Assembly (NCBI GenBank): GCA_018713045.1 | Contig: DVFV01000123.1 | Span: forward strand, 1 to 49,713 | Direction of reading: 5' to 3' | Source: Candidatus Coprosoma intestinipullorum | GTDB taxonomy: Bacteria > Bacillota_I > Bacilli_A > RF39 > UBA660 | DNA length: 49,713 bases | Shown: positions 33,901 through 45,796 of the stretch, in pieces | How positions within the stretch are numbered: the stretch's first letter is position 1 | Layout of the letters: every line of letters begins with the position of its first letter | Notes under the pieces: model-generated | Databases searched by the model: none | What the model was told of the DNA's origin: nothing | What the model saw: the letters and a program-made list of their open reading frames with translations, nothing else | Translations under genes and position numbers: made by a program

Positions 33901-36837
33901 CTAAATATCTTCTAAACGAACACTTACAAGTTTACTAACTCCAGATTCTTGCATGGTTATACCGTATAATATGTCGGCATATTCCATGGTTTTTTTCTTA
34001 TGAGTTATGATAATAAATTGTGAGCGATTTTTAAGTTTAGTTATGTATTTACCAAATGTATCGACGTTAGCTTCATCTAAGGCAGCTTCAACTTCGTCTA
34101 AGATACAGAATGGAGATTGTTTGGTTTTTATTATCGCGAAAAGCAGACTAATGGCTGTTAAGGTTTTTTCACCACCTGATAAGAGTGTGATGCTTGTAAG
34201 TTTTTTTCCTGGCGGACTGGCGATTATTTCAACACCAGTTTCCAAGATATTATCTGGATCAGTCAGTTTTAAGGTTGCTCTTCCACCTTTGAATAATTCT
34301 TTAAAGGTTTCTTCAAAGTTTTTATTTATTTTAGTAAAGGTTTCAGAAAATTCTTGAATCATAACTTTATCCATGGTTTTAATTATCTCATGAAGGGTGT
34401 TTTCTGCTTCGTCTAGGTCACTTAACTGTTTAGTTAAGAATTCATATCTAGAACTTACTTCTTCATACTCTTCGGGAGCAGTTAAATTAACTGGTCCAAG
34501 TGAATCGATTGTTTTTCTTAATTTGCGCACGCGCTCTTTGGCAATGTCATAATCGATTTCAAGTTTATATGTTTCTTTGGCTTTTTCATAGGTCATATGA
34601 TAATTTTCACTGAGGTTATTTAAAAGATTATCTAGTTTAACATCCATTCTTCCAGATTTAATTTCTAAATCTTTTAATTCGCTTGTTTTGGCTGAATAAA
34701 TACTATTTTCTTTTTTAATCGATATTTGATAATCTTCTAAGGCTTCATTCAATTCTTTTTTCTCTTTGGTTAAGTTATCAATGGTACTTGAAACTTCGTT
34801 TTTCATTTTTATGGCCGCATAATATTTTTCGAGAATATCTTCGCGCTCTTTAGAAAGAGACCCGTTTTTAAGATTATCATTAGTCTGAAGTTCTTGTTTG
34901 ATTTTAGCTATTTCTTGTTTTAGAGATTGCTGCTTAGTACAGTTTGTCTCTAAGGCGTCGTTTTTAAGCATCTTATCTTTACTTAGAAGGTAAATTTTAT
35001 CTTCAAAACTTTTAAGATTATAATCTGTTTCGTTAATTTGATTTTCAATTTCTTTAGCTGAGTTATCGAGCTTCTCGATTTGTTTGATGACGTTTTCTAA
35101 TTCATATTTATCAGAAATGACATTTTTAGGTTTGCTTTGTTTACCACCTGTCATCGAACCTCCGATATTGACTGTATCACCGTCTAGGGTAACTATGCGG
35201 TAGCGGTGGTTTATTTTTTTACCAATGCGAACCGCGTTATCTATGTTGTCTGTGATGATAACAGTTCCCAACTGATTTAACATAACACTAGTGTATATTT
35301 TATCGTATTTAATTAGATTACTAGCTATATCGATAAAACCGTTTTCATTTTTTAAGATATTTAAAATATTATAATCGATTGTTTTAGGTTTGATAACGTT
35401 TAGGGGGAAGAATGTCGCTCTTCCGATGGTTTTAAGAAAGTTTATTGCTTCTTTGGCATCTTTGTCGGTGCTTGTGATGATGTTGTTAGAAGCGTATCCA
35501 AGGGCAGATGAAATAGCTAAATTATAGTTTTCATCAACTTCGATTAAGTTTCCTACTGTCCCATGAATTCCTTCAAGACGTGGGTTATTTAAAACTCTTT
35601 TAACGGCCTCAGGAAGACCACCGCCATTTTCAATATTGTTTTTTAAGTATTCTTCACGAATGTTTAGGTTGTGGCGCTGGCGAACTAAATTAGTTAACTT
35701 TTCTTCAAGTGTTTGTTTTTTATCTTTTTCAGCTTGAAGTTTTTGATTTTCTTCTTCCATTTTCTCGTTTGTTTTCTTTATTTCGTTTGAAAGATTACTG
35801 ATGGTTATATCCAGTTCATCAAGGTATGCTTCTAGTGATAATTGTTCATTTTTAAGAGTTAAAATGGTTTCTTCGAGTTCTGATTTGTTTTCTTCGTGCT
35901 TTTGCTTTTCAGCTAAGAGGTCTTTTTGTCCGTCTAGTTTTTGGACTAGGGCCGTAAGTTCGAGTAATTTGTTTTGAAAGGCATTGATTTGGGTGTCAAT
36001 GTCAGTTATTTTGACTTTGTACTCTTCAATTTTAGCTTCACCTAAGGTATTACTCGAAGTGATTTTTAAGAGTTCTTCTTTTAGTTTTTCGATTGTCCCT
36101 TTATTTGTTTGATATTCGAAATTTATATTCGTGATTTCTTCGGTTATTAGGGCAATTTCGATATTTTCAAGTTCACTTTTGGTTTTAGTATAGGTTTCAG
36201 CTTTTTCTTTGGCCTCTTTTAATGGATTTAATCTTTCTTCGGTTTCTTTTAGAATGTCGCCGACTCTCGATTTGTTGTCTTTGGTTCTATCTAGTTTGTG
36301 AAGGGCCTCTTCTTTTCTTCTTTTGTATTTTAAGACTCCGGCTGCTTCTTCAAAGATGGAACGACGATCTAATGGTTTACTACTGATTATTTCTTCGATT
36401 TTGCCTTGTGATATTATGTTGAAGCTTTCTTTGGCAATTCCACTATCTAAGAGAAAGTTAGTTATATCTTTAAGTCTTACTCTTCCACCGTTTAGAAAAT
36501 ATTCGTTAGTTCCATCACGGTATACACGTCTTTTTATTTCAACTTCATCATATTCTATAGGTAAGTATTTATCAGTATTATCAAAGATCAAGGAAACTGA
36601 AGCAACGTTCATCGCTCCCCTACTTTTACTTCCGGAAAAGATGACATCAGTCATCGATCCGTCACCACGGAGTGACTTTACTGATTGTTCACCTAAAACC
36701 CAGCGAACGGCATCGACAACATTACTTTTACCGGAACCGTTTGGTCCGACGATACCGTTGATTCCGTTTGTAAAGACGATGTCGGTTTTATCGGCAAATG
36801 ATTTAAAACCATGAGCTTTTATTTCTTTTAAGTACAT
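33901..36837 (-). CDS. smc: Chromosome segregation protein SMC, short-armed
   Basis: The SMC ATPase of the condensin complex. Head: Walker A GPNGSGKS at 31-38 and the Q-loop/SQGKIEEI region. The first coiled coil is about 170-405, the hinge about 410-565 (EGIHGTVGNLI, SALGYASNNI, GGSMTGG), then the second coil and the C-terminal head with LSGGEKT and ILDEVEAALDEANV. At 978 residues it is about 200 shorter than B. subtilis SMC, each arm losing roughly 90-100 residues; Mollicute SMCs are similarly short. All ATPase motifs are intact. The usual ftsY/rnc neighbours are missing. Confidence 0.95.
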   Translation of the reverse strand: MYLKEIKAHGFKSFADKTDIVFTNGINGIVGPNGSGKSNVVDAVRWVLGEQSVKSLRGDGSMTDVIFSGSKSRGAMNVASVSLIFDNTDKYLPIEYDEVEIKRRVYRDGTNEYFLNGGRVRLKDITNFLLDSGIAKESFNIISQGKIEEIISSKPLDRRSIFEEAAGVLKYKRRKEEALHKLDRTKDNKSRVGDILKETEERLNPLKEAKEKAETYTKTKSELENIEIALITEEITNINFEYQTNKGTIEKLKEELLKITSSNTLGEAKIEEYKVKITDIDTQINAFQNKLLELTALVQKLDGQKDLLAEKQKHEENKSELEETILTLKNEQLSLEAYLDELDITISNLSNEIKKTNEKMEEENQKLQAEKDKKQTLEEKLTNLVRQRHNLNIREEYLKNNIENGGGLPEAVKRVLNNPRLEGIHGTVGNLIEVDENYNLAISSALGYASNNIITSTDKDAKEAINFLKTIGRATFFPLNVIKPKTIDYNILNILKNENGFIDIASNLIKYDKIYTSVMLNQLGTVIITDNIDNAVRIGKKINHRYRIVTLDGDTVNIGGSMTGGKQSKPKNVISDKYELENVIKQIEKLDNSAKEIENQINETDYNLKSFEDKIYLLSKDKMLKNDALETNCTKQQSLKQEIAKIKQELQTNDNLKNGSLSKEREDILEKYYAAIKMKNEVSSTIDNLTKEKKELNEALEDYQISIKKENSIYSAKTSELKDLEIKSGRMDVKLDNLLNNLSENYHMTYEKAKETYKLEIDYDIAKERVRKLRKTIDSLGPVNLTAPEEYEEVSSRYEFLTKQLSDLDEAENTLHEIIKTMDKVMIQEFSETFTKINKNFEETFKELFKGGRATLKLTDPDNILETGVEIIASPPGKKLTSITLLSGGEKTLTAISLLFAIIKTKQSPFCILDEVEAALDEANVDTFGKYITKLKNRSQFIIITHKKKTMEYADILYGITMQESGVSKLVSVRLEDI

Positions 36838-36862
36838 CTTATCACCTTATCTACTATTAATA

Positions 36863-36891
36863 ATTATACCTTAATAACGTACAATAAGCAA
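36863..36891 (-). promoter_or_regulatory. Promoter of smc
   Basis: TTGCTT, 17 nt, TATAAT, 25 nt upstream of the smc ATG. Confidence 0.7.
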
Positions 36892-36904
36892 ATGTTTGAA
36901 TCCG

Positions 36905-36944
36905 AAAAAAGCTTACTTTTTTAATTTCTTATAGTAAGCTTTTT
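36905..36944. terminator. Terminator after the alpha/beta hydrolase gene
   Basis: AAAAAAGCTTACT pairs with AGTAAGCTTTTT, with A and T runs on both sides. It overlaps the last codons of the hydrolase gene. Confidence 0.85.
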
Positions 36945-37965
36945 CTTTTGTTTCGTCTATTTCGTCGTTTATGATACTAAAGACTTCATTTGCATCTTGA
37001 ACGTTTCCAAAGATATTATGGGTTGATGATTTAACTTGATGTATTTTTAATCCTTCAGGATTTAAGTTTTCTAAGGCCTGTTGTGATGATAGTGGAACCA
37101 TTCCATCGGACTTTTCGTCAAAAATTAAATCGTCCATTAAACATAGTCCCATACCAGTAAAATCACCAGCTTTTAAGCATTTTTTAAAGGTATCTTCTTC
37201 TATTCCGGTGTATATGTTGTGATATGAGTTTATTTTTGGAATCATATCTAAATTTTCTTTTTGTAAAAGTTTTTCGATAAATGTTTCATCATATTTATCT
37301 GGGTCGGCACCACCTGGAATGGCAATATCGTAATCCATATGTGAATTACTTGAGATGCCACTATAGACACTGCTTATTGCTTTAGTTATTTCTTTGGCTA
37401 AAAATTCATTGTTTATTTTGTTTTGAATTATTCTTTCTAATTTTGGATAAAAAATAGCTGGAGATGCCATAATGGTTCCTTTAAATGGAACGGCCGTAGT
37501 AAATAGATTAGTTTTGCTTAGGGCAAGAGGTCTTTTTATGTATTTTAAACTATCGAAGGCAACGGGTGCACCTTTAGAATGAGCAATTACGTTTATCGAA
37601 TTTATATGTGGATTGCTTGAGATACTTTCAATGTGATTACCTAAAAAGATACTTTCTTCTTTTAACGGCGCATCATTATCTAAAAGCAGTAATTTCATGT
37701 GGATGTTTTTATCTAATTTGCCAAAATATTTAATTGCTTTATCTATATTACCAGCTTTGTCAGATACGATTTTTGAGTCTTTTGAGACATTTTCAAGACG
37801 AATTCCTGGGCAGAAGATAAAGTATTCATAATTATAACTTTCACCTGTTATAACGTTTTTTAAGCTAACTAGGGAAAGGGATTTCCCTCTCTCTTCTTCG
37901 GTGTATGGATCATACCAACTGTTATTATTTAAATCCCACTTTCCAATTATATCTACTTTTGACAT
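36913..37965 (-). CDS. Lipase-like alpha/beta hydrolase, cytoplasmic
   Basis: A 350-residue protein with a probable Ser-Asp-His triad. The nucleophile elbow is AHSKGA with S130, in a VIAHSKGAPVAFDSL context like PGAP1/lipase-class esterases. D287 is in KSDGMVPLSS and H316 in SSTHNIFG. Their order and spacing fit the fold. There is no signal peptide or transmembrane helix, so an internal esterase or lipase is expected; the substrate is unknown. The first 45 residues (GKWDLNNNSWYDPYTEEERG) are a separate-looking lead. It has its own promoter and terminator. Confidence 0.75.
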   Translation of the reverse strand: MSKVDIIGKWDLNNNSWYDPYTEEERGKSLSLVSLKNVITGESYNYEYFIFCPGIRLENVSKDSKIVSDKAGNIDKAIKYFGKLDKNIHMKLLLLDNDAPLKEESIFLGNHIESISSNPHINSINVIAHSKGAPVAFDSLKYIKRPLALSKTNLFTTAVPFKGTIMASPAIFYPKLERIIQNKINNEFLAKEITKAISSVYSGISSNSHMDYDIAIPGGADPDKYDETFIEKLLQKENLDMIPKINSYHNIYTGIEEDTFKKCLKAGDFTGMGLCLMDDLIFDEKSDGMVPLSSQQALENLNPEGLKIHQVKSSTHNIFGNVQDANEVFSIINDEIDETKEKAYYKKLKK

Positions 37966-37995
37966 AATTTCCCCTCTTTCTATAAAGATTGTTAT

Positions 37996-38023
37996 ATTGT
38001 AATACTTTTTAATTATATGTCAA
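37996..38023 (-). promoter_or_regulatory. Promoter of the alpha/beta hydrolase gene
   Basis: TTGACA, 16 nt, TACAAT, about 30 nt upstream of the ATG. Confidence 0.65.
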
Positions 38024-38049
38024 GTTGGAAAATAATAATGTCAAATTTT

Positions 38050-38325
38050 TTAAGATAGAATTTTCTTTTTAGCTTTAGTAATTCCACTTTCTAAAATTTC
38101 ATCTATTTCTCTTCCATAAGCGCTTTTAGTGGCGTTATAAGCAAGCATACAAATTGTCATTGGACCGACTGCCCCAGTTGGCGGAGTTATCAGTGATGCT
38201 TTTTTAGAGTTTTCATCAAAGGCAACATCACCGACAGCTTTTCCTTCTTGAAGTAATTTGATATATTCTCCTTTTATATCTAAGGCTACATCATCTTGAT
38301 ATATTCCTGGTCCCCATGCGCCCAT
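38050..38325 (-). CDS. Small DUF4259-like protein
   Basis: A 91-residue protein beginning [16 protein letters not shown], the start signature of the DUF4259 group (MGAWGxGxFxNDxALD), of unknown function. The rest is one helical region and a short loop with [10 protein letters not shown]. Family members are usually longer (about 120-140), so this is a short version or a distant relative. It is probably cytosolic. An AAAAGGAG site precedes the ATG. No clear terminator follows; the hydrolase gene's promoter begins inside the following gap. Confidence 0.65.
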   Translation of the reverse strand: MGAWGPGIYQDDVALDIKGEYIKLLQEGKAVGDVAFDENSKKASLITPPTGAVGPMTICMLAYNATKSAYGREIDEILESGITKAKKKILS

Positions 38326-38419
38326 ATTTTCACACTCCTTTTAATATTTATTATCTATGTTCGTTATAACATTTCGTTTGATTTATAAATAGTATTTTTT
38401 ATAAATATATATTTAAAAT

Positions 38420-38452
38420 GTAAAAAAGAACTGATTAATCCATCAGTTCTTG
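38420..38452 (-). terminator. Intrinsic terminator of rpoBC
   Basis: AAGAACTGAT pairs perfectly with ATCAGTTCTT and is followed by a T run on the minus strand. It spans the rpoC stop. Confidence 0.9.
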
Positions 38453-41400
38453 TTCAAGGGCCTCTAAAGGTTCATCTTTTAGTAAAGCGTTTTCTAAAGT
38501 GTATTCGGTATCACGATATTTTTTCGCACCAGTTCCGGCAGGAATTAATTTACCAATGATAACGTTTTCTTTTAGACCAGTTAAGTGGTCAACTTTACCG
38601 TGAACGGCTGCATCAGTTAAGATTCTCGTAGTTTCTTGGAATGAAGCAGCTGATAAGAATGAATCAGTTTCAAGAGAGGCTTTAGTAATACCAAGTAAAA
38701 CAGGTTTTCCTGTTGAAGGACGTTTACCTTCAAGGATAAGTTTCTTGTTTTCTTCGGTAAATTCATTAATATTAATCATTGTTCCTGGTAAGAAGTAAGA
38801 ATCACCTGAATCAACGATTCTAATCTTAGAAATCATACGTTTTGCCATAATTTCAACGTGTTTATCAGAAATATCAACACCTTGTGAACGGTAAACTTTT
38901 TGAATTTCATATAAGATATATTGTTGAACAGTTATAGGGTCTGTTACAACTAGTAATTCTTTAGGGTTAATTGGTCCAGCGGTTAAACGCTCACCAGCTT
39001 TAACTTCTTGACCTTTTTCAACGATTAATTTAGCACCGTAATTTGTTACGTGTTCGCGAGTTTCAACATCATTTTTAACTGAGATCTTGAAGCTTCCACC
39101 GTCTTCTTTGATTTCAGTAACAACACCATTGATTTCAGATATTGTAGCTTTACCTTTAGGGTTACGAGCTTCAAAGATTTCGGTAACACGTGGAAGACCT
39201 TGAGTGATGTCGTCTCCACCGGCAACTCCACCTGTGTTGAAGTTACGCATTGTAAGCTGAGTACCAGGTTCACCGATTGATTGAGCGGCCATGATACCAA
39301 CTGCTTCACCAATTTCAACTTCAGAACCAGTTGCGAGGTTACGTCCATAACATTTACGGCAAACACCGTGGTCGATCTTACATGTAAGAACGCTTCTGAT
39401 TGGAACTTTAGTAATTCCGGCTTCGATTATCTTTTCAGCAATTCTTTCAGTAATGTATGTATCTTTTTCAACTAGAACTTCTTTAGTTCCTGGTTTTAAG
39501 ATATTTTTAGATGTATAACGACCAACGATACGATCTTCTAGTGATTCGATTAGAGTTCCATCAGTATTCTTGAAGGCTTCAATAACAACACCTTGATCAG
39601 TTCCACAGTCGTTAGCTTTAACGATAACGTCTTGAACGACATCGACTAACCTTCTAGTTAAGTAACCAGCATCGGCTGTTTTTAAAGCGGTATCAACGGC
39701 ACCTTTACGAGTACCATGGGTTGATGTAAAGAATTCTGATACGGTAACTCCTTCACTTAGAGAAGATGTGATTGGGATTTCAACGTAATCTCCGTTTGGC
39801 TTACTAACGATACCACGCATACCAGCAAGCTGTCCGTATTGATCGATAGATCCACGGGCCTTAGAATTAATCATCATAGAGATTGATGAGTTTGGATTAG
39901 CTTTTAACTGGTTGTTTAAGTCATCATAGATTTTATCTTTAGCATCAAACCAAGTTTGAATTACATTTTCATAACGTTCTTGATCGGTGATTAAACCACG
40001 TCTGAATTGTTTGTTGATAGTGTCAACTTTGTTTTGAGCTTCGTTGATAACATCTTTTTTGATCGAACTTTCTTTGATATCGTCGATTGAAATACTAACA
40101 CCAGAGATTGTCGAATATTTGAATCCTAAGTTTTTAATCGCATCAAGCATAACTGAGGTTTCAGTTGTGTGATAACGTTTATATATTTGTGAAATTAGTT
40201 TTCCGATAACGCTTTTATTGAAAGCTGGAACTAATTCTTTGTTTTTAATTTCTTCCGGTATGTTTTTACCTTTATCGATAAAATGAACAGCTGGAGTTGA
40301 TTTAGTAGCGTTTTCTGATGTTCCGTCGTTAATATATTGGAATGTATCTGGGAAAACGTCATTGAATATTAATTTACCTGGAGTTGTAACTAAATATTTG
40401 TCTAAATATTTATCTGGGAAAATCTTATGTTTAAATGATTTTACCGGAACAGCAACTCTGGCATGCATATCAACTTCGCCTCTTTGGAAGGCCATAATAA
40501 CGTCATCGCTATTACGGAATGCACGTCCTTCACCTTTAGCTCCTGGTTTTTCCATGGTCAGATAATAGTTACCTAAGACCATATCCTGTCTTGGAGTAAC
40601 GATTGGAGAACCATCTTTTGGTGAAAGAATGTTGTTAGAAGCAAGCATTAGGATTCTGGCTTCAGCTTGAGCTTCTTCACTAATTGGAACGTGGATTGCC
40701 ATCTGGTCTCCATCGAAGTCGGCATTGAAACCTTCACAGACAAGTGGATGGATACGGATTGCTTTTCCATCGACTAATTTTGGTTCGAAGGCTTGGATAC
40801 CTAAACGGTGAAGCGTAGGCGCACGGTTAAGCATAACTGGATGTTCTTTAATAACTTCTTCAACAACATCCCAAACACGTTCGTCTTGATTTTCAATCAT
40901 TCTCTTAGCTGCTTTGATGTTGCTGGCAATTTCCTTAGAAACAAGTCCATGAATTACATGTGGTTTAAATAATTCAAGAGCCATTTCTTTTGGAAGACCA
41001 CATTCGTGCATCTTAAGTGATGGTCCAACAACGATAACTGAACGGCCGGAATAATCGACACGTTTACCAAGTAAGTTTTGACGGAAACGACCTTGTTTAC
41101 CTTTTAACATACTTGATAGTGATTTAAGCGGTCTATTACCTGGACCTGTGATGTTTTTACCACGGCGTCCGTTATCAAATAAGGCGTCTACTGCTTCTTG
41201 AAGCATACGCTTTTCGTTTTGAATGATAATAGATGGTGCGCTTAAATCGATAAGCTTTTTCAAACGGTTATTACGGTTAATAACTCTTCTATATAAATCG
41301 TTTAAATCAGATGTGGCAAATCTACCACCGTCTAATTGAATCATCGGTCTGAGCTCTGGTGGAATTACTGGAAGAGCATCCAAAATCATCCATTCAGGGC

Positions 41401-42070
41401 GATTACCTGATTCTAGGAATGCGTCTAAAACGTCTAAACGTTTAATTAAACGAACACGTTTTTGACTAGATGAATCTTTAATTTCATCGATTTCTTTTTT
41501 GATTGTGTCGACTTCTTTTTGTAAGTCAACTTCTTTTAATAATTCTTTAATGGCTTCAGCACCCATACCTACTCTAAATGTGTTTCCGTATTTTTCATAG
41601 TATGAGCGGTATTCCTTATCACTGATTGTCTGTTTTTTCTCAAGTGGTGTATCACCTGGGTCAAGGACAACGTAAGAGACGAAGTATAGTACTTCTTCAA
41701 GGTCTCTTGGTGACATATCTAGAACTAATCCCATTCTAGATGGAACGCCTTTAAAGAACCAGATGTGAGATACAGGAGTTGCAAGTTCAATGTGTCCCAT
41801 ACGTTCACGACGTACTTTGGACTTAGTTACTTCAACTCCACATCTATCACAAATGATATTTTTATATCTTAATCTTTTGTATTTACCACAAGCACATTCA
41901 AAGTCCTTTGTTGGTCCAAAGATTTTTTCGCAAAATAAGCCATCACGTTCTGGTTTTAGAGTACGATAGTTCATCGTTTCGGCTTTTTTTACTTCACCGT
42001 AAGACCAAGAACGGATTTTTTCTGGTGAGGCAATGGCTATTCTTAAGCCAGCAAAGCTATTAGCATCCAT
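38435..42070 (-). CDS. rpoC: RNA polymerase beta' subunit
   Basis: 1211 residues, a normal Firmicute length. The N-terminal zinc site [20 protein letters not shown] is followed by the rudder/lid region, the catalytic [12 protein letters not shown] motif with its three Asp, the bridge and trigger helices ([49 protein letters not shown]), and a second zinc site ([14 protein letters not shown]). A full-length, ungapped gene. Its ATG overlaps the rpoB stop by 1 nt (TAATG), coupling the translation of the two largest subunits. Confidence 0.98.
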   Translation of the reverse strand: MDANSFAGLRIAIASPEKIRSWSYGEVKKAETMNYRTLKPERDGLFCEKIFGPTKDFECACGKYKRLRYKNIICDRCGVEVTKSKVRRERMGHIELATPVSHIWFFKGVPSRMGLVLDMSPRDLEEVLYFVSYVVLDPGDTPLEKKQTISDKEYRSYYEKYGNTFRVGMGAEAIKELLKEVDLQKEVDTIKKEIDEIKDSSSQKRVRLIKRLDVLDAFLESGNRPEWMILDALPVIPPELRPMIQLDGGRFATSDLNDLYRRVINRNNRLKKLIDLSAPSIIIQNEKRMLQEAVDALFDNGRRGKNITGPGNRPLKSLSSMLKGKQGRFRQNLLGKRVDYSGRSVIVVGPSLKMHECGLPKEMALELFKPHVIHGLVSKEIASNIKAAKRMIENQDERVWDVVEEVIKEHPVMLNRAPTLHRLGIQAFEPKLVDGKAIRIHPLVCEGFNADFDGDQMAIHVPISEEAQAEARILMLASNNILSPKDGSPIVTPRQDMVLGNYYLTMEKPGAKGEGRAFRNSDDVIMAFQRGEVDMHARVAVPVKSFKHKIFPDKYLDKYLVTTPGKLIFNDVFPDTFQYINDGTSENATKSTPAVHFIDKGKNIPEEIKNKELVPAFNKSVIGKLISQIYKRYHTTETSVMLDAIKNLGFKYSTISGVSISIDDIKESSIKKDVINEAQNKVDTINKQFRRGLITDQERYENVIQTWFDAKDKIYDDLNNQLKANPNSSISMMINSKARGSIDQYGQLAGMRGIVSKPNGDYVEIPITSSLSEGVTVSEFFTSTHGTRKGAVDTALKTADAGYLTRRLVDVVQDVIVKANDCGTDQGVVIEAFKNTDGTLIESLEDRIVGRYTSKNILKPGTKEVLVEKDTYITERIAEKIIEAGITKVPIRSVLTCKIDHGVCRKCYGRNLATGSEVEIGEAVGIMAAQSIGEPGTQLTMRNFNTGGVAGGDDITQGLPRVTEIFEARNPKGKATISEINGVVTEIKEDGGSFKISVKNDVETREHVTNYGAKLIVEKGQEVKAGERLTAGPINPKELLVVTDPITVQQYILYEIQKVYRSQGVDISDKHVEIMAKRMISKIRIVDSGDSYFLPGTMININEFTEENKKLILEGKRPSTGKPVLLGITKASLETDSFLSAASFQETTRILTDAAVHGKVDHLTGLKENVIIGKLIPAGTGAKKYRDTEYTLENALLKDEPLEALEQELMD

Positions 42071-45000
42071 TATTTATCCTCCCCTTCCAAATTTTCTAAT
42101 TCTTCGGCTGTTGGTTCTTTTAAACCAAAGTCGTCAAAATCGTCAAGTTCATGTTCAAGATCACTTTCATCAGTTTGAGCTTGATCAAGATCTTCTTCTG
42201 GTTCAGCTGTCTTTAAATTTTCAGATTTTTCGTTTTCGTCTAAGTCTGGAACAAAGCTATCTTTTTCAGCTTCTTCTAAGTCTTTTAATTCGACGAATTT
42301 ACCTTCATTATTTAGAACAGTTATATCTAAACCTAAAGCTTGGAATTCTTTGATGACAACTCTGAAGCTTTCTGGAACACCAAATTCTGGTAATTCTTCA
42401 CCTTTGACTAAGGCTTCGTATACTTTAACACGGCCGGTAACGTCGTCTGATTTTACAGTCATCATTTCTTGAAGAACATGAGATGCACCATACGCATATA
42501 ATGCCCATACTTCCATTTCTCCGAAACGTTGACCACCGAACTGAGCTTTACCACCTAATGGTTGTTGTGTAACTAATGAATAAGGTCCAGTTGAACGAGC
42601 GTGAATCTTATCGTCAACCATGTGGTCGAGCTTGATCATATACATAACACCGACACTAATACGGTTATCGAAGGCTTCACCGGTACGTCCATCGTATAAA
42701 ACCATTTTACCGTCACGGTCTAATCCAGCTTCTTCTAGAGCGTCTAGGATTTCTTCTCTGGTTGCACCATCGAATACTGGAGTTGCCATGTAGGTATTTA
42801 AGGTTTTAGCAGCCATACCTAAATGAAGTTCTAAAATCTGACCGATGTTCATACGAGATGGAACACCTAGTGGGTTTAATAAGACATCGACTGTGTTTCC
42901 GTCTTTATCGTAAGGCATATCTTCTTCTGGTAAAACTAGAGAAACAACACCTTTGTTTCCGTGACGTCCTGAGATTTTATCACCAACGGTAATTTTTCTC
43001 TTTTGAGCGATGTAAACTCTGATTTTTTTGCTTACACCAGCTGGAAGTTCATCGTCGTCCTCTTTAGTTAAAATTTGAACATCGTGAACGATTCCTCCGC
43101 CACCGTGTTGAACTCTTAGAGAAGTATCTCTTACTTCACGAGTTTTTTCACCAAAGATTGCGTGTAACAATTTTTCTTCTGAAGTAAGTTCAGCCATACC
43201 TTTTGGTGTAACTTTTCCAACTAGGATATCGTCGTCTTTAACTTCAGTACCGATACGGATGATTCCGTTTTCGTCTAAGTTTTTACGAGCTTCTTCAGAA
43301 ACGTTTGGAATATCTCTAGTAAACTCTTCTGGTCCGAGTTTAGTGTCACGACATTCGATTTCATAATCTTTGATGTGAATTGAGGTGAAGGCGTCGTCTT
43401 TAACTAATCTTTCGTTTAAGACAACTGCATCTTCATAGTTATAACCTTCGTAGTTGATGAAGGCAACTTTTAGGTTTTTACCTAAAGCCATTTCTCCTTT
43501 ATCTGTTGAAGGTCCATCGGCAATGACATCGCCTTTTTTGATCTTATCGCCTTTACGAACGATTGGAATTTGGTGATAACATGTACCACTGTTGCTTCGT
43601 TCGAAACCTTCTAAGTAATATGTATCTGTTCCTTTAAGGTTTTTAACGATAATTTTACGAGCGTCGACATAGTCAACTGTTCCGTCAGCTTTAGCAACGA
43701 TAACAGCGCCTGAGTCTTTAGCAGCAATCGCTTCAACACCTGTTCCAACGAATGGAGCTTCTGGTTTTAAAAGTGGGATTGCTTGACGTTGCATGTTCGC
43801 ACCCATCAAGGCTCTTTTTCCATCGTCGTGCTCGAGGAATGGAATTCCACTAGTAGTAATTGATATTACTTGTTGTGGAGATACGTCCATGTAATCGATT
43901 TGTTCTTTGTTTACGATAATGTTTTCGTTTTCGTGACGAACAGGAACACGATCTTCGATGATAATATCGTCATCGTTTGTTTTAATGGTTGCTGGTGCAA
44001 TATAGTATTCAAGCTCTTCATCAGCAGTCATATATTTGATTTCATCAGTTAATTTGCAATTTTCAACTCGACGATATGGAGTCATGATAAATCCATATTC
44101 GTTGACTTTGGCGTAACTTGCAAGTGATGTAATAAGTCCGATGTTTGGTCCTTCTGGAGACTCAACTGGACATATACGACCATAGTGTGATGGGTTAACG
44201 TCACGTACTTCCATACTGGCACGGTCTTTAGAAAGTCCGCCTGGTCCTAAAGAAGAAAGTCTTCTCTTATTAGTAAGTTCAGCGATTGGGTTAATTTGAT
44301 CCATGAACTGAGACAATTGTGATGATCCGAAGAATTCTTTAATTGCGGCAGTTAATGGTCTTATGTTGATTAAAGTTTTTGGAGTTACTTCAGTTATTTC
44401 CTGAGTACTCATACGATCTCTAATCATTCTTTCAATTCTACTGATACCAATTCTGAATTGGTTTTGAAGTAGTTCACCAACTTGTCTGACACGACGGTTA
44501 GATAAGTGATCGATTTCGTCAAATTTACCAATTCCTTCTAATAAGTTTAAGTAATATGATAATGAAGCGTAGATATCGGAAATTGTAAGTCTTTTGATGT
44601 CGATATCTTGATCATTACCAATGACATTAACGATTTTATCAGGATTTTTCTTAGAGTATACTTTGATCATTTGAACTTTATCATAAGTATCTAAGTCGTG
44701 ATTGATTAAAACTTCTTTTTTACCGTAACCGTTTTTAAAGATTGGTTTTAATTTCTCAAGTAAATCCTTAGTTATTTCTTCTCCGCTTGAAGCAATAACT
44801 TCACCGTCAACTTCAATAGTTTCAGCTAAAACACAGCCTAATAGACGGTCAGTGATGTTTAGCTTTTTATTGAATTTGTAACGACCTACTTTAGCTAAGT
44901 CGTAACGGAAGGCGTCGAAAAATCTAGTAATCAATTGGTTTTTCGCACTTTCTAAGGTTGAAGGTTCTCCTGGTCTTAGTTTAGTGTGAATATCAATTAA

Positions 45001-45699
45001 AGCTTCGTCGGTGTTTTTGTTCGTATCTTTTTCAATAGTTTTTAAAAGATAGTCATCTTCACCAAATAAGTCGATGATATCGTTATCACTAGATAAACCG
45101 ACAGCTCTTAAAAGAGTTGTGACAGGAACTTTACGAGTTCTGTCGATACGGACATATATAATGTCACGGGCATCGGTTTCGTATTCAAGCCAAGTACCAC
45201 GACTTGGAATGATTTGGGAACCAATAGTTACTTTACCATTTTTCTTGTCTACTTCTTTACCGAAATAAACAGATGGTGATCTAACTAATTGGGATACGAT
45301 TACTCTTTCAGCCCCGTTGACAATAAATGAGCCACTGTCAGTCATAACAGGCATGTCACCTAAGTAAATTTCTTGTTCTTTTACTTCGCCGGTTTCGGCA
45401 TTGAAAAGACGAGCTTCTACTTTAAGTGGTGCAGCATAAGTAGAATATCTCTCTTTACATTGTTTAATAGAATATCTTGGTTCGTCAAAACTGTAGTCGC
45501 CAAATTCTAAAGACAAATTTCCAGTGAAACTTTCCACTGGAAAAATATCGTCAAAGACTTCTTTGATTCCTTCAGTTAAAAACCATTCATAAGATTTCTT
45601 TTGAATTTCTAATAAGTTAGAAAGTTCAACAGTATGTTTTGTTTTTCCGTAATTTCTTCTCTCACGTTTTGCGTTGATTTTTTGAATTTTGTAAGCCAA
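42070..45699 (-). CDS. rpoB: RNA polymerase beta subunit
   Basis: 1209 residues. The rifampicin cluster region [31 protein letters not shown] is wild-type-like. [27 protein letters not shown] and [19 protein letters not shown] are intact. The last 65 or so residues form an acidic Glu/Asp-rich tail. It starts with TTG, supported by GGGGTGA 5 nt upstream and by the family N-terminus; B. subtilis rpoB also uses TTG. A strong promoter overlaps the end of the preceding rsmC-like gene, so rpoBC can be transcribed separately from the ribosomal protein genes. Confidence 0.98.
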   Translation of the reverse strand: MAYKIQKINAKRERRNYGKTKHTVELSNLLEIQKKSYEWFLTEGIKEVFDDIFPVESFTGNLSLEFGDYSFDEPRYSIKQCKERYSTYAAPLKVEARLFNAETGEVKEQEIYLGDMPVMTDSGSFIVNGAERVIVSQLVRSPSVYFGKEVDKKNGKVTIGSQIIPSRGTWLEYETDARDIIYVRIDRTRKVPVTTLLRAVGLSSDNDIIDLFGEDDYLLKTIEKDTNKNTDEALIDIHTKLRPGEPSTLESAKNQLITRFFDAFRYDLAKVGRYKFNKKLNITDRLLGCVLAETIEVDGEVIASSGEEITKDLLEKLKPIFKNGYGKKEVLINHDLDTYDKVQMIKVYSKKNPDKIVNVIGNDQDIDIKRLTISDIYASLSYYLNLLEGIGKFDEIDHLSNRRVRQVGELLQNQFRIGISRIERMIRDRMSTQEITEVTPKTLINIRPLTAAIKEFFGSSQLSQFMDQINPIAELTNKRRLSSLGPGGLSKDRASMEVRDVNPSHYGRICPVESPEGPNIGLITSLASYAKVNEYGFIMTPYRRVENCKLTDEIKYMTADEELEYYIAPATIKTNDDDIIIEDRVPVRHENENIIVNKEQIDYMDVSPQQVISITTSGIPFLEHDDGKRALMGANMQRQAIPLLKPEAPFVGTGVEAIAAKDSGAVIVAKADGTVDYVDARKIIVKNLKGTDTYYLEGFERSNSGTCYHQIPIVRKGDKIKKGDVIADGPSTDKGEMALGKNLKVAFINYEGYNYEDAVVLNERLVKDDAFTSIHIKDYEIECRDTKLGPEEFTRDIPNVSEEARKNLDENGIIRIGTEVKDDDILVGKVTPKGMAELTSEEKLLHAIFGEKTREVRDTSLRVQHGGGGIVHDVQILTKEDDDELPAGVSKKIRVYIAQKRKITVGDKISGRHGNKGVVSLVLPEEDMPYDKDGNTVDVLLNPLGVPSRMNIGQILELHLGMAAKTLNTYMATPVFDGATREEILDALEEAGLDRDGKMVLYDGRTGEAFDNRISVGVMYMIKLDHMVDDKIHARSTGPYSLVTQQPLGGKAQFGGQRFGEMEVWALYAYGASHVLQEMMTVKSDDVTGRVKVYEALVKGEELPEFGVPESFRVVIKEFQALGLDITVLNNEGKFVELKDLEEAEKDSFVPDLDENEKSENLKTAEPEEDLDQAQTDESDLEHELDDFDDFGLKEPTAEELENLEGEDK

Positions 45700-45767
45700 T
45701 TTGTCACCCCTATAACCTAAATTTTCGTTATTTCATGTACCCCAAAAATACATGTCACCATTTTATA

Positions 45768-45796
45768 ATTATACTTTTGTTTCTCGCGGTTGTCAA
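45768..45796 (-). promoter_or_regulatory. Sigma-A promoter of rpoBC
   Basis: Perfect TTGACA, 17 nt, perfect TATAAT. The -35 contains the TGA stop of the upstream methyltransferase gene. The leader holds a CATGTA/TACATG hairpin. Confidence 0.88.

Noticed and set aside
36323-36814. Plus-strand ORF of 163 codons inside smc
   Set aside because: Antisense to the conserved SMC head; a by-product of codon bias.
39046-39366. Minus-strand ORF of 106 codons inside rpoC
   Set aside because: Same-strand out-of-frame reading of intact rpoC.
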